NCBI GenBank assembly: GCA_900239685.1
Contig: OENT01000108.1
Location: 147,618 to 211,617 of the forward strand
Source of the DNA: Rotaria macrura
Lineage: Eukaryota; Rotifera; Eurotatoria; Philodinida; Philodinidae
Length of the DNA: 64,000 nucleotides
Reading direction: 5' to 3'
Every line of letters begins with the position of its first letter. Within the stretch, counting starts at the first letter, position 1. This document shows, in pieces, positions 13,033-27,279 of the stretch. Below the pieces are notes generated by a model. It saw nothing but the letters and a program-made list of their open reading frames with translations, did no database searches and was not told where the DNA came from. A program made the translations under genes and the position numbers.

Positions 13033-14121
13033 TTAGAAAGGGGTAGCCCCAAGTTCGCCAGAATGACTTTCGCCATTGGCGAAAGTCATGTGGACATTCG
13101 CCAATATACCTCCTGGACTTCTGCCAATTGGCGAAAGTCAAATGGACATTCGCCAATATACCCCGCTGGCAATCGCCAATTGGCGAAAGTCATGTGGACA
13201 TTCGCCAATACTGGCGAAAGTTCCTCACATCCTCAACTATTAGAGCAGATAATATTTATATATATTATGAACTCTCCCCTATTGTAATACAGTTTCTATT
13301 ATGTTCTTGCCGACTTGCCGAACATACATCAACTTTTGACTGATAGTCTTTGTACACGTGCTGTTCAACCACATCCTAATTTATGACGTTTTTTGCAATG
13401 TATAAAGCAAGAGGAGAGTGTGATATTTCACAGAATGGTCCAGACAGGATTAGGGTTCTCAGCAGCAAAAGCACACAAATCAACATGTACAGTTGCTCGT
13501 AAAAGTAACCAGTTCGTCAAACTTCTAAATTTATTGGCTTCAAACCAAAGATCACTGGTTGAAACAATATGGTCATTCGCTTATATTGTTGGCGGTCCTG
13601 TTGGTAGAGGTAAGAAAGGAAACAAAAATCAAGAAGAAAGTTTTCATTCAGACTTGTCAATATCATTGTGAAGCTCATGATCTGATTGCATTTAGGTTGT
13701 TATCTTCAGCCTTCTCTAGTTTTTTTTCTTTCGCTATTTCTTTTTAACAACTTGATTTATTCACTTGTCATTTTCCTTTGTTCATCTGGAGTATATCCCA
13801 TGTGACTTCATTTTTTTCTTACACATTTTCATTAGAATTTCTTCAACATGATCATATCATATCCGGGCGTGTCCTTAGTGAATTTTTCGAGTAAATTATC
13901 GTGAATATTGGCGAATGTCCATCATATATTCGCCAATATTTACGAATGTCCACATGATTTTCGCCAATATTGGCGAATGTCCACTGGAATTTCATCAATA
14001 TACCCCATGGACATTCGCCACTTGGCGAAAATCAGGTGGACATTCGCCAGTGCACCCTCTGGACTCTCGCCAATAATTGGCGAAAAGTCATACTGGCGAA
14101 GTTCGGCGACCCCTTAGAAAG
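13033..14121. mobile_element. Non-autonomous DNA transposon with GGCGAA palindromic repeats and 8-bp TSD
   Basis: The identical octamer TTAGAAAG occurs at 13033-13040 and 14114-14121 and brackets a 1073-bp unit (13041-14113). The two ends are imperfect terminal inverted repeats: the left starts GGGTAGCCCCAAGTTCGCCA, and the reverse complement of the right starts GGGTCGCCGAACTTCGCCAG. Immediately inside each end lies a cluster of palindromic units built from TTGGCGAA...TTCGCCAA (13060-13225 and 13903-14105). The octamer fits the nTnnnnAn preference of hAT transposases, so an hAT-like MITE is likely. The core (about 13240-13900) carries a 92-codon ORF (13393-13671) with no transposase motif; it may be captured host sequence. 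Confidence 0.75.
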
Positions 14122-17118
14122 TCTCTGGTAAAAAATGGAAGATTTCAATGAGAGCTTTTCTAAAAGCCTCTGTGTTAAATGTTTTCTATAGCTTGAATAT
14201 TATACAAAAGAAGAGTATACATTTTGCATGGCACATCTTAAGATGCTCATCGGAACATATTCTATACGAATAAGAACCCGAAACTCTGATTTGATGTTCA
14301 TTCCTCAACCCGGAATGCCATCGGATTTGCTTCAGATGGTTAAATCCTACCAGATTTCATCGCTACATCGGATATTACTACTGTAGAGTCTAAATTGTTT
14401 CTCGTCAAATGAATAATGTGATTCGACGATTCCTTGCATCTTTCCGGACTACATTGAAAAATACTGAAAATGAGTTCTTTATTATGCTAATCGAGAAACA
14501 GTGAAATCAACCTTTGAAAGGGATTAGCTCATTCCTCTTCGTGTAATGGTATGTCATTTAGATGATTGTTTAGGTTTTCTCCTTCTATTCTGTAAATAGC
14601 CATATTAGCTTCATGATGTTTGAATATTTGACTCGTTCAGGAATTCGACCGAATCATTGCGCTCTTATGCCTCGTTGTTTCTATTGGCTTTTCTATTTTT
14701 GGCAATTACTAATGAACATGAAGTTTCTAAATATTTCAAATTCAATATTGGTTTTGCACACTGCTGAATGACTCATGTGATAAATATGTTGTCAGTGTAG
14801 TGCACATATAAAATGTGTCTTTCAATAGTTTTACTTGACTATTTCGTTGATCACTGCCAAATGATGTATATTTCGTGGAAAATTAAGTAACAAATGATAA
14901 TAGACAACAGGGATGCGATCTGCACTCGACAACCAACATTTATATCAAGGTGATTATATCAAATATGTTAGGTTTTCTTCGTTAAATATTCGCTGAATGC
15001 AAATATTCTAAATCATGTTTTCAGATAGCAATAGCTATTGATAAAATAAAATCAATCTGACTTGTAAAAGAAATGCTGAATAACTTGTTACCAGAACTCT
15101 GTCAGAGACGACAGTAAAAAGCAGGACAACTTCGATTTATAACCTACATTCACTATTTTTTCTTCTATAATCGATACGAATTTCAAGGCAAATAATAATT
15201 CTGAAATAGAGAAACTTTCACTCGTGTATTCGACAGGAATATTAGTATACCATATAGTTTAATCTACAAATATTTCAATGATGAATTAATGTGAGTATCT
15301 TCCAATGAAGACATATAATTCAAAACCGTAAAGCCAGTAGTATAAAGTATTTTCTCTGAGTGTATCAATGTACCGATATGTTGGGTCCTCTCCAGTCGCT
15401 CCGGTCTTTATCGATCATCATTCATTTTCTGACACCTTATATGAACATTTCCTATGAACAACGTGTGCCTTTCTTTTATCATATTTGTCGACATCATTTG
15501 TATGAATACAAATCTATGTTCATTTAAATCAGTTTTTGAATTCAAAGTGTTTGTAGCCGAATCAAGAAGACGACAAATAAAAAGATTCACTATTCTCATC
15601 GACTACTCTCTAGACATTATGGTTCACATGTGAGCGAACAAATTGAAAGTACATCTAAAAAATAATTATTTTTCGACACGTCTAGTTTTCGATTTGTACA
15701 TATTCAGCTCAACATTATAAGACTGTTCGAATTTTGTAACTATTCAAATGTTTTCTTGGATTGAATTCTATTCTAAAACTATCATGGACGTTTTGTTTGA
15801 GAGTTGCATTTGTTTCTTGACTCATCGATCTATGGTGGCAAGATAATACTTATACATAAATGCACATTGTCGAACTATTATTTTCCTTGAAATTAATTTC
15901 GATGATAAGTACATGATCGAAATTGCTACTAATTTTTTACATGAATAAATATCATCGTATGTATCGAAAGATGTCATTGACAGTCTACCAGAAAAAGTGT
16001 TAATTACGAAACCCTTTGAAAAATGTTCACCTGGAAAAAATCAGAATAAAAGAAGCCTATGAGTCGCAGATGTCACCAAGTAGTGAGCATTCAAATTAAC
16101 ATGAATCAACAGAAATAGAAGAAATACGTCGAAGAAAAGAAGAAAAATTTTACGATGTCATAGAAATGAAAACAAATAAGCATTTTGTTTTATCGATCAA
16201 GATATACAAAACTGGTGACTATTCACACAAATAAACTTAAATGAAAAAGGATATCGATTGAATTTATTCAGATAAACAAAGATTTCATGTTCTGAATACG
16301 AATGTCGAAAAGAGAACTAGATTTAAAGTCATACTCTGCCAAATATACCCACTCTATGACTGCATTACGTTTGTCTCATACTCATCTAAAGTAGAACAAG
16401 TCGATATGATGTAAAAATTCAGAATCTGAAATCGGTTGAAATTTTGTTTTGAAATATCATTTTAATAACATTTGACATTCGTATGCGATGGTACACAAGT
16501 CATTCACGCAACCTTTACTTACTCAAATATCGTAGACTTGAAAATGTACTTATCTATTACATTATTTGAGTTGATCAAAACCAATTGATAAACTCATCTT
16601 CTATAACTATTAAAACAAATCTTCTGAAAAGAAAACTCTTGGTGTACAATGTACACGCAAATTTTTCTTTCAACTTGTAAAACACTGGGTGAGTACAATT
16701 GAATTCACGTACGATATATTTCGTTTTCTTACGTGGACTCTTTGATTCAAAATATTAATCATCATCATCATCATACAAACTCATAGTATTCAATCTTCTT
16801 TAATCATCTGTTGAATTTTCTCAACTATCATTAATTCTGTGCGAGAGCTTTCAAATAAAAACTAAAAACTTCTCAATTGAAAAAAAGATAATAATTCCCT
16901 ACTTTTTATATTGAATTCAAGAACGTGTTCTTGCACAACGTTCGTCAAAATTGGACTAAGCTCTCGAGCTTCTGACATATATATTCTCTTGCTTTTCGTT
17001 CATTGGTTAAAATGTTTATCCAATGATAATTTTGTATTTACCTTCATCATTCAATCGGTTTCTGACAAGAAAAAAAAAAGAAAACTTTAACATTTGACAT
17101 ATTTATTTGCACAATTTT
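14122..17118. other. Intergenic, no supported gene
   Basis: AT-rich sequence with only short ORFs (for example 15408-15599 -) of unremarkable composition. A short ATC microsatellite lies at about 16759-16774. The last 100 bases precede the start codon of the modular zinc-finger gene and should contain its 5' leader. No promoter motif was recognised. Confidence 0.5.
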
Positions 17119-20100
17119 ATGTCTATGAACGAAAAAGTTATTCATAGTTTCGAGGGTATTTGCCCATTAACTTACTATGGTATATATGGTATTAAAAAAA
17201 AGTAATGTCAAATCTCATAAACAACAAAATTCATCATTTTGTTTATTAATTTAGTTTCAATATGCCAAATTTTCCATGTTCGGATGTATCGGAACAATTG
17301 TCTCTTAAAAAACATCTAATGTACAAACACAATTTATCGAATACAGCTGGTATGGAAAGATCTGTCGAGTTTTCGTTTTGTTTTCTCTTTAGCAAATATA
17401 TGAGAATATATGTCATTTTAGCAAATAAAATTGTTGTTGATCGTATGAATAATCAAATTAATGACAAACAAACTAATATTAAAAATGATTTAATATTTAA
17501 TAATACACAAGAATTATTTTCACATTCAGTTCATTGGCATAAAGGTCGATGTCCATTTTCATACAATTTTAACAATGTATTCAATTTAACACAAGCAAAT
17601 CATCATATTAAGAATTATAATTGTCGACATATAAAACAATGTTTACTTTTATCACATTTACGTGTATCGCACAATTTAAATATAAAATCAGCTAAAAAAA
17701 TTGTTAAAACAATGATGTCATCATCGATTGAAAGTAAACAAAAATCATCAATTGAAAATGATATTAGAGAAATTATCCTATTTCAAAAAGATGATGCTGT
17801 TTTAAATACAAATCCGTATGTTAACAAAATAAAACTACGAAGATATACAAATAAAATAATCAACGTTGCTTTGATTTCTTTTTCTTTTCCTTCTTTTTTT
17901 AGAAATATTTATAATGATGATCGAAGATTCAGACATTATTGTCCATTAACTAATGTAGCATCAATCATAAATGAAGATATTCAAGATCAAACATTACTCA
18001 ATGTGCCTTGTAATAAGATCAATGAAAAATTTATTCTCTTTGCTCATCTTCAGTATGTTTTTCATCGTTTTGTTACATTTATGTTCGACATACATTTTTC
18101 CTTAGGCTAAGATTTATTCTCCGTGATCTAGAAAAATTGCATTGCCAATGAAAGACTTAAGGGAAAACTGTTTTAGTTATTTCTATGAATTTCGATAAAT
18201 ATATAATTTGAGACAAAGAAGATTGAGATAATCATTTGATTTAAAAGATTTATCAATACAAGCAATCTTCTTATTAATAACATAAGTAAAAATTGATGAT
18301 ATATTTGTGAAATTTTCTTTATTTCGAAAATGATTAAAGATTATTGAAGTTCTTTATACTCGTTCGTCAAATGAGAATATATACTATTCCATTGCTGTAT
18401 TTAATTCAGACGCATTTTTGTACAATTCTCATAGTATGTATCTTTAGATTGAAATGTTATCTAAGAATTTCTTGTCAAGACTTTCATGTAAATGATTATT
18501 CAATTATATCCTGTAATCAATATATAATTAACCATATGCTATTGGGCTATGAGTATTCGATGACGGATTATCTTAAAGATAGAATGGTCCTCTTTCTCTT
18601 TGATGAAACATAGGAAATCTATTTCACGTATTCGACCGCAGTATTTCTATATATATATATATACGAATGAATTTAGTCGATTATTTGACTGTGAAAATTT
18701 CAGAAAAAAAATTTCATGAACTGAGACAAATATCGGATTTATTTATTTCATAATTAAAGAGTTACAATTTTTCTTAAACGACGGTAAACATTTTGGTACA
18801 CAGAATTATTTCTGTATATATAGTTTGTCTTGATTTTAAGCATGATGGTAAATGGAGAAAAAATTTTTAGTCAGAATTTTCTAGACAAGTAAACAAATGA
18901 AAAATCTGTTTGTCATATATCAGTATTTTTCTTCATTAGTGCTATTTCAAATATTTATTGTGTACAATACAAAAGAACATAGACAACCGGCAGGTTGTTA
19001 CAGTCAAAAGAAATCGATGACGACTGATCTAATTATTAGAAACTAATATCTATTAAAAGAAGACTTCGAAAATCTAGAATCATGGGAAATTTCATGTATG
19101 AAAATTATTTTTCCAAAACGAAGAAATCATATCAGTTCACAATAATCTACTTTGTCAAAGGCATGTATATTTTCGATGATATTAGTGAATGTAAGTTTCG
19201 GTGCTAGGTGAATTCGTCGCATTGTAATTAGATTAATAAGATGTAACACATTTATGTTTTCTTGATTGGCTTAAGTTAAAAATAATTTCTTCATTGAATA
19301 AACTGTGTCTTCTTGATTGCAAATTTTTTTTTCTTAGTTGTTCGAATAAAATATCGAGTTTCGAGAATTGCGTTATCCTGAATAGGGAAACTCTGAATAA
19401 TCCAATATTGAAAACTGAAGTAAAACAATGAATTCTCACAGTGGCGAGAGACATTGTGAATATGAAAAAACTTATTTATTCTGTCGGGAAATGATGAGTA
19501 AAATTAATATATTTTCAAGCGAGAAAGCCTATTCTTTGTTCTAAAGGTTATATTGAAGTTATAGAGCCAACAACTAATGCGAAGTTCATTTTTTCGAGAT
19601 TAGAATTGAGACTGTAAAGCAAAATTAAAATTAGTAAATTATTCTCTTCATTTAAGTTTAAATTGTTGTCTTGTATTAATAAGCGCTACTGTTAGCCTCT
19701 ACTTTTGTTTCATCCCAATCGATGATCGATGCGACAAAATATTTTTGCGACGAATTATCCAGTCGCCGTAAGTTTCAAGTCAAACTTTTTCGATACGTTC
19801 TTTTTTACAAATGTGTGCCGTCAGTATGGTGAAATAGTCAATATTTCTCATAATCTGATTGATCATTCAAATTGAATGTTTAGAATAATACAAGTAATAG
19901 TCAAAGGGAAAATAAATGAACCATTGTGCTAGAAAGATTTTACATGATTAGCCTCATATAGATGGTAGTATTCAAATAGTGAGGCGTCTAATTTGATAAA
20001 GATTGGTAAGGTATCTCAAATTTTATAATTACTCTCTCATTAAAAACAAGTATTCTAAGTAACTAAAATCTTACATCAATGACAAGTTTAATGATGACAA

Positions 20101-23100
20101 ATATAGGTATGTAGAAACTTGGAGCATTCATAGGGTCATTATTGTTACATAAAATCAAATTATCAGAAGTTCGACATCAAAACTTAATTTACTTTGTTCA
20201 TTTCCGTGACACGCTTAGTTTTCAGTGAAGAATTAGTGCTTAACAGTAATTACAAAAGTGTGTTCGATGACATTCCATAGCTTTCAACATAGCAATATTA
20301 TACCATGCATAGAAAAACGATAGTTTCGTAAACAAATTACCCATTGGATCCGGATCATCAATAGTATATATACTTAATACGATGGTACACTCAAGCGTTA
20401 GAAATACGATGTTAATTTTTAGTTTTTCTAATGATGTCTATTTAAAGAAACTCTTCTCTATTAGAATGTTGATTAAAATCGTTCGATGATTTGTTTTACT
20501 AGACATTATCATCAGATGAATGGTGAACTAGCACTACGTCTCATCCGTTCTATTCGAACAAGTACTGAATCAACGGTCATCAGTGATCTTATAGTTAACA
20601 ATAATAAACAATCGGTAACAACTAATACAACAGTAGCTGATGAAATTGATATCGTACCGTATAAATGTCTTTGTCCTTATTCAACAACATTGAATGATGG
20701 AAATTCAAATTTACTAAAAAAATTTATAAGATTTGTTAAAAATATACCCTGTGATCGTCCTTGTCCAGTGAATCTTTATCGGCATTTACGAAATTATCAT
20801 AAAGTCGATTTACAACAAGCAAAAGACATTACTCGAACAATCATGCTTAGTAAAACAATAAAATCTGAAATGTCAACAGAAGATATTCAAATTGATCAAC
20901 ATAGTTCAACACATACTAGAAAACGGACTAAAGTATTTTGAATATAAAATTTAAATTTTCTTCAATGTTTATTTGTATTCTTTCCAGAAATCAACCAATA
21001 ATTATGAAACAACCATTTCATTAGGTAGGACTTCTTGGTTTGAAAACAATAATGAAAACTAATTTGTACTTAAAAATTCGAGAGACTAAATTGCTTTAAA
21101 AGTAATGAATGACGTGCAGTGTTTCATTATCGGAAGTAGAATAACTCGAACTTATTTTTAACATGCAAAGACAGGAAAAGATCTTGTTAATGATTCTCGA
21201 TAGTATATGTTGAAGCATGCTGCCGTGAGATATGAATATTTACGATGGCCATTTGATTGACAAGATCTAACCTAGTTTAGTCTCTATTCAAAGTGTGACT
21301 GTCAAGTTTTAATCCATTCGATTAACCACAGATCAGCTTTTTCCCCCCGACGATAATGATGAATACGATCGAGATCAGAAGTCAATCTCTTGTTTTGTAA
21401 TTCTCACTCTACTTTATTGTAATAGTGACTTTTCGATGACTTGATAATCACTGATGTTGAGTGGACAATTATAAGTAAAACTGCTAGATACGAGCAGCCT
21501 CATTGTTACGAAGTCAAAAGCTGTGATAAAAATGATATTATATGTTTCAAGTTTGAGTAGAATGTCGCAATCAAACATCGTATTTCAGGGATGTTACTTT
21601 ATTCTTTATTTATAATAAAGAATAGAGATAAATAAAGTTTGTTTATTTATAAAATAAAGAATATGTTATGAATGGGCATGATAGAAAGAGCGGAGTTTTT
21701 CACATATAAATTTCATCTACGAACTTGTTGTTTGTAAATAACATCACATGATGTAATGACGTTGTTGATAAGATAGAATAGCGATCAAAATACTCAATTG
21801 TCATACAAAGTATTTGTCTATTTACCTACCATAGAAAAAATCTTTCTTTCTTCTTTCGTTTATCTTTATTGTTTAAAGCAAAGATAAAGTAACACCCCTA
21901 TATCTGACAGGAGCAAGAGCATAAAAACTCAAAAGTACATCTAAAGTCGCGATGTTCTATAACGTTAAATCTTGCGAAATTTCTTATGAAAGACCTTCGA
22001 AGTTCGATCGAATAGAAGAGTACTTCTATATTTCAGAAGTATGATGATGTATTGAGAAGTTCAAAAAAAAAGTATAGAACTACAAGTTTTCGTCTTAGTA
22101 ATCTTCTATTCTTGAGGGTTATTTTATTAAAATCAATAACTTTCTAATGGAATCGATTAAAAATTAACTCTTGCTTTGATTTTCATAGTTACAATTGTTT
22201 TTCACGTTTATAAAATTATTGAACAAGAAAATTTTGTAATATCGAAACTTAAGATGTGCACTAGAAAGAAAAAAATTATATTACAACTAATCAAATTAAT
22301 AATTTGATACTAAGATCTGATACATTAAAAATTTATGTCACTCGATTGAATTCGATTCAATATCAATATGAGTAGATGAAAATTGAATAAAAATTTCGGG
22401 CTTGTCCTATGACCATTACTTTTGTGAATAGAATGAAGATATGAAGAAAACATTGGTCAAGTGTAAATATAAAATTTTCTTTTAGACTACAGGAAAATAG
22501 AAGGAGCATTGAGTAGGAGAAAAGATATCATCCAATATCAGTGATTTGTATAAGAACGGTTTTAGATGAACGTATTCATGTACTTAATTCATAGAACATA
22601 CATCATAGATGGTTTGAGAATTCTTTTTTTTATAGTATTCTTTGAGTAAGTTATACCCTGTTAACGAAGAATGCTGATAATTATAAGTAGCTAACTTTCA
22701 TTTTGTTCTTGTCTGTTGAAAAAGATATAATTTAGAGTGAGATCTGCAGTACATTGTTTTCAAATATTTCTCGAGATAATCATCGGTTATGTCAAACCGT
22801 TTTTCGACCTAGACGATGTTCACGTCATGAGCATTAGTGAATAATAGAAAATTAGAGACTCGTATCATATTTCAACAGAAATGTGCAATCACCAAGGGAG
22901 GGGGAGGGAAGCGAGCCTTCGTACTTCGAAGTATCTTGGTACTGCAGTACGGAAGTATCACTTTTTTTCCCTTGGAGATCTCCCAACATATTAACTTTTG
23001 AATTCAGACTTTAAGCGTTTCATGAGAAAATTTCTAAATGAAACTAGTTAGTAAGACAAGATTCAACTTCTCTAGTATTCTCTCTCTCTCTCATCTCTAA

Positions 23101-23935
23101 CGTTCCATAAAACAAGATAGGTGTTATCAGAGCAGCTACCAGTTGCTCAATGAATTCATTTGATAAAAGACTCTAATCTTTCAGGGTTTGATTTTATAAG
23201 AAGAAAGTTGAATCTTTAAATGACTGACGTGAAAGAAAAGTGCTCGGTCAGTTGAAACTAGTAATACGTCGATATTTCCAAAATTTTGACGCAGAAAATT
23301 TTCTACTATTCATGAGTGCTACTTGAATGAACATTGTCTGGACTGATAAATGATTTGACACCGGAATAGAGTTTCTCTGGAGTACGTCACTTGGCCAAAT
23401 GATAGTATTTGTTTTCTTTTTTTAAATTGACGTAATGAAATTTTCGGAGTTTTTTCAATTAAATATTGTATTGAATTCGTTAGCTCATAGCAGTTTAGAA
23501 AAAGAATATCATCTATTGTGTCACACATGAATTCATGTCACACTGATCTATGGTGGTTAATTATTGGTTTAAACAACTTTCGAAGGATAATACACTCAAA
23601 CTTTGACCTTGGTTCTCGACACGATATGAAATTCTGTCATCTATTGAATTCTAAACGTGTCACTTTGCTAGTTAATTTTATATACATTATTTTTCTTTAG
23701 TGCATATGAATTTGAATAGCGTGAATTCCGAAACCAAAAGTATGATATTTATACATCGAATAATTTCTTTAACATGAAATATGTTTTCATCAATCTAGAT
23801 GAATCTATTGATTTCTTAATTGACAATGAAAATCTTGACGAGTGGGATTCATCAATGATCAACGATGAAGAATCACTTTTTCTATCATTCGATGAAGATC
23901 GAGTAAATGATGGTGATGTTGAAAAAGACTTTTGA
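17119..23935 (+). CDS. Four-module Cys/His (zinc-finger-like) protein with acidic tail
   Basis: Gene assembled from splice sites and phase: 17119-17201, 17255-17349, 17422-17815, 17903-18052, 20503-20932, 20988-21024 and 23799-23935, giving 1326 nt and 441 residues. Introns are 53, 72, 87, 2450, 55 and 2774 nt. The product holds four copies of a roughly 60-residue module: CP[LFY][ST], then 18-30 residues, a Cys (NxPC or NYNC), then Lxx-HL-xxx-H-[NQK]-[LMV]. The four are ICPLTYYG..FPC..LKKHLMYKHNL, RCPFSYNF..YNC..LLSHLRVSHNL, YCPLTNVA..VPC..LFAHLQHYHQM and LCPYSTTL..IPC..LYRHLRNYHKV. The His arm of modules 2-4 is followed by a basic AK-x-I or LI-R helix. Module 3 is split by the 2450-nt intron, yet the junction rebuilds the motif exactly, strong support for the model. 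The C-terminus is very acidic. I recall similar modules in bdelloid predicted proteins but know no function; DNA or RNA binding is a guess. Confidence 0.8.
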
Positions 23936-26859
23936 ATATATTTTATTTTTATTTTCTGAACTTTGCGAACTATCTCTATGAGATAATTGTTCTATAAGTT
24001 TTTTTGTATATAGAATAGGTTTTTTCCTTTATTTCATTTATGCGCCTGAATATGGTTCATGATGAGATGTGTTGGTTTTTTTGTATGCATGCTTAATTCT
24101 AGAATTTAAATGCTTTATATTTATTATATTTTTTCTTCGCCAAGATTTATTTAGATTGAATCATTTTTTAAACGCTATTTTAATTTAAGTGAAAACAAAC
24201 TCTAGAAAATAATATAAACGGCTTAGTCGGTGTAACGTATAATCGATTCTATTCAATCGGAGATTCTAGTTTTATTCTTGTGAAATTTTTCAAATTTGTT
24301 CGTGTTTTAAAAATGAAATGCAAGTCATATATTCTATTCATATCTTACACGAAAATTTTGAAGTTTGAAATGAGAAAAATCTCTAACGAATGTTACGAGT
24401 ACCGATTTACATTTATATCATATTGAACCGTTTTTAATCCGTGCTCGTTCCATATTTTGATAATGCTATTTTAGATTATCAAAATTTAACACGAGGTTTT
24501 GTACATGTACTTTATATCAATAAAAAACCTCAGACGTGTATTAAAAATCAAGAGAATTGAAAATAAAAATAGATTCATCTTCAGTTTTGTTCATGATGCA
24601 ATCGACATTTTTTCTATTGATGTTCTCACGATTGACATAAAATCAATCTTACGTAAAGCGATCGATGTATCGCATCTTCACACATAGACTCGAATGGTCT
24701 CTGAAGAATTCTATGCAGATTATAAAATGCCATATTCTGCTAATTAATAGAAACTAATTTATGAATATGGTGACAGATTGTTCATTTTCTTGTAGTTTAA
24801 AGCCAATGTGGAGCTCTGCACGATCATGCTTCGCATAATACTAAATGAATCATTATACTATCGTCGATTTTCTTAAACGAAAGTTTCAAAACACATACCA
24901 GTAATAACATCATAAGAAAATATAGCAAAACAAGTGTCATAGATTCATACTTTCTAAGAAAAGTAGGCAAAAATCCGTCATTTAAAAGTGTAGTGCCTCA
25001 AGAAAATAAACTTCAACAATAGTTTCTTTCTTTTCGAACGATGTCTGGTGATACGATGTATTGCTCATTATCCGATATGAACTAAGAATTTGGAATCATG
25101 TAACAGCATTTCATATTGTGAAGAACTTTTGAAAGAGGGCTCTAATGTATCATTATAATGTCTTACTAAGTTTTGACTCACTACCACTAACATATTACAG
25201 TCACATGATTTCTGAAACAATCAAATCTTACATTTTTTTAGATTTAGTCAGATCATCAAAATCACAGATACGTATATTCTATATGCTTACATGAAAATTT
25301 TAGTCTCTTTTAATAACCATATTCGCAGAAAACAAAGAATAGGATTCTCTAAATCTAATGTATAATTTATCTGTTCATATCAATATTTGTACTAGTTACG
25401 GATTTGATCGTAGATGTTTCATTATCGTTTTCATTTCAAATAATCTTCAAAGTGAAATATCTGAATAAGTTCTCTTCAAAGAGATTATCAATGATCACGA
25501 TCGTTTGCAATATATAACGTTCGAATCAAGCAAATTTATGTTTTGATTTCTTTAAGCATTCAAGCTGCTTTAAATTTGAAGATCTTTTTCAAGACGCCGT
25601 ATGTGTTAGTTTGTCGTCATGCCCATTTAACTGAAACTAAAAGTACGATTGTTTACTCTTGTATCTAAGTCCTACATCTTTATAATTACATATGTCATTC
25701 ATTCCAATTGAACCTGTTGACTTCGATCAGTCTTTGAACTGTGACAATATATTTGATAATCATTCTAACGGTTTTGACAATTAGGCAGATAAGCATTAAT
25801 CCACGTCAGTGTATTTGATAGAAAATTGATGCTGATTGAATTATATAAAAATCTATATTTGTGACGTTGTTTACGATATTTATTTTTACAAATATAAAAT
25901 TACCAGCTAAAGCGTTGATAGGGTCCAGTTACTCTCGTTCCTTATTTCAACCAAAGGAAAAAATAAATGTACAAGAGCAAAGCTGGATCGTGTTCAATCG
26001 ATAGTTTCAGATTTGGATGAAAATAGTTCTATTTTGTAGCGTTAATGTTTTTAGGAATACAGCCAATTTTAATTTTCAATAAAAAGAGTATGACTGAGAT
26101 ACGATTCCAATCAATAATAATACCCATTGTAGATTTTTATCACTTGCATGCATTCTTCTGTCTATTAGCTAAGTGAACTATCCTGACATAATTGCCCCAC
26201 ACCCTACTTGATAGAGTTGTGAAATTGTTAGCTGATTTACATTTTGAGATGAGCGATGCAATTCTTCATTCTCTGATTTTTCTTTTTTATTAACTCCGGT
26301 CTAAGAAGGTAATTATATACAGCAATAAAATATAAAGAGTGAGTGGCATTTGTTTTTCCTTTTGGAATAGATGCATGGTTTAATTTTGCATCTTTTACTA
26401 TTTAAAATGATCGGTATGTTGCTCATTAGTGACTCCAGGTACAAACTTTGGCCTCGGTACAAGGATTCAAAAGTCTTGGAATGCGCGAGTATGATTATTT
26501 ATTAGATATTTTCAAACACTGAACTTTTTCAATTCTATGTATGTAAGCAATAATCCCAATCATGTATAGTTTCAGTGAAACTTCATGATGAAAGAGGCAC
26601 AGGCGAGAAAAATATGAAAGCCAAATTCTTGTCAGTCGGCAGGTGGCTGGAAAGGGGGAGGGGGGGGGCACTAGTTATCATTAATATAATTTTCTATCAC
26701 ACAATGCATTCAAAAGTCAAAATATGTCTTGTAGTTTTGAACACTTCATTGGGAGCAGTTTAAAAATTAAAACAGATTTATAACTGTGAGATCTACGAAC
26801 TTGACTCCAGCATTGAGTACAACAATTAAACTATCAACTGCCATTCTTGGTTCCATATA
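23936..26859. other. Intergenic, no supported gene
   Basis: Mostly plain AT-rich sequence. A 30-codon ORF at about 25692-25785 (+; MSFIPIEPVDFDQS, acidic end) resembles a terminal exon in composition but has no partner. A G-rich run (GGGGGAGGGGGGGGG) lies at about 26652-26668 and could form a G-quadruplex. Confidence 0.4.
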
Positions 26860-27279
26860 GGAATACTATGGAAGCTGAAGCAGCTAATTGACGTGCAATG
26901 CGACGTATTCAATTCTATTCTGAGTAGAACATAGCCAAAATGAAGTATAACATACAAATAAGCAGAGAAATCGGTTTGTTCTACATAAACTGTACAAATA
27001 TTGATATTTGTAATGAATCCGAATTTGAGAAAATAAATGTTACTCCGTAATCATTAAAAATACTGCTTTGGTACCGTCAACTAGTGGTTGGCATGCAAAT
27101 TTTCCAGTTATCGAAGAACACATGATGTCGGTAGGTAGTAGGATTATACTTATTCACATGTGATGTATTGTTAAATTTCAGTGATGATGGTGTCATCCTC
27201 TTGGAGAAATTTAAAAGGTCGTCATTTTAATTTAGACTTGTCCAATAGCGATCTAGATGATAAAGATGTCGATAGTTAG
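26860..27279 (+). pseudogene. Probable gene remnant with acidic last exon
   Basis: Exon-like pieces on the plus strand. After the acceptor near 26861 the frame reads NTMEAEAAN, a TGA stop, then RAMRRIQFYSE; a CGA to TGA change would explain the stop. A later block ending near 27135 reads SVIIKNTALVPSTSGWHANF followed by PVIEEHMMS and a donor. A 46-nt intron in matching phase leads to a last exon with SSSWRNLKGRHFNLDLSNSD and an acidic end, stop at 27277-27279. No family recognised. Composition (Gly, Ala, Pro, Glu, Trp) is coding-like, but the chain is short and broken. Confidence 0.35.

Noticed and set aside
18640-18665. TA dinucleotide run; also ATC repeats near 16760
   Set aside because: Ordinary short microsatellites without further structure.
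21600-21665. Short palindromes of ATTCTTTATT/AATAAAGAAT
   Set aside because: AT-rich hairpins of this size are expected in this composition; inside an intron, no element boundaries.
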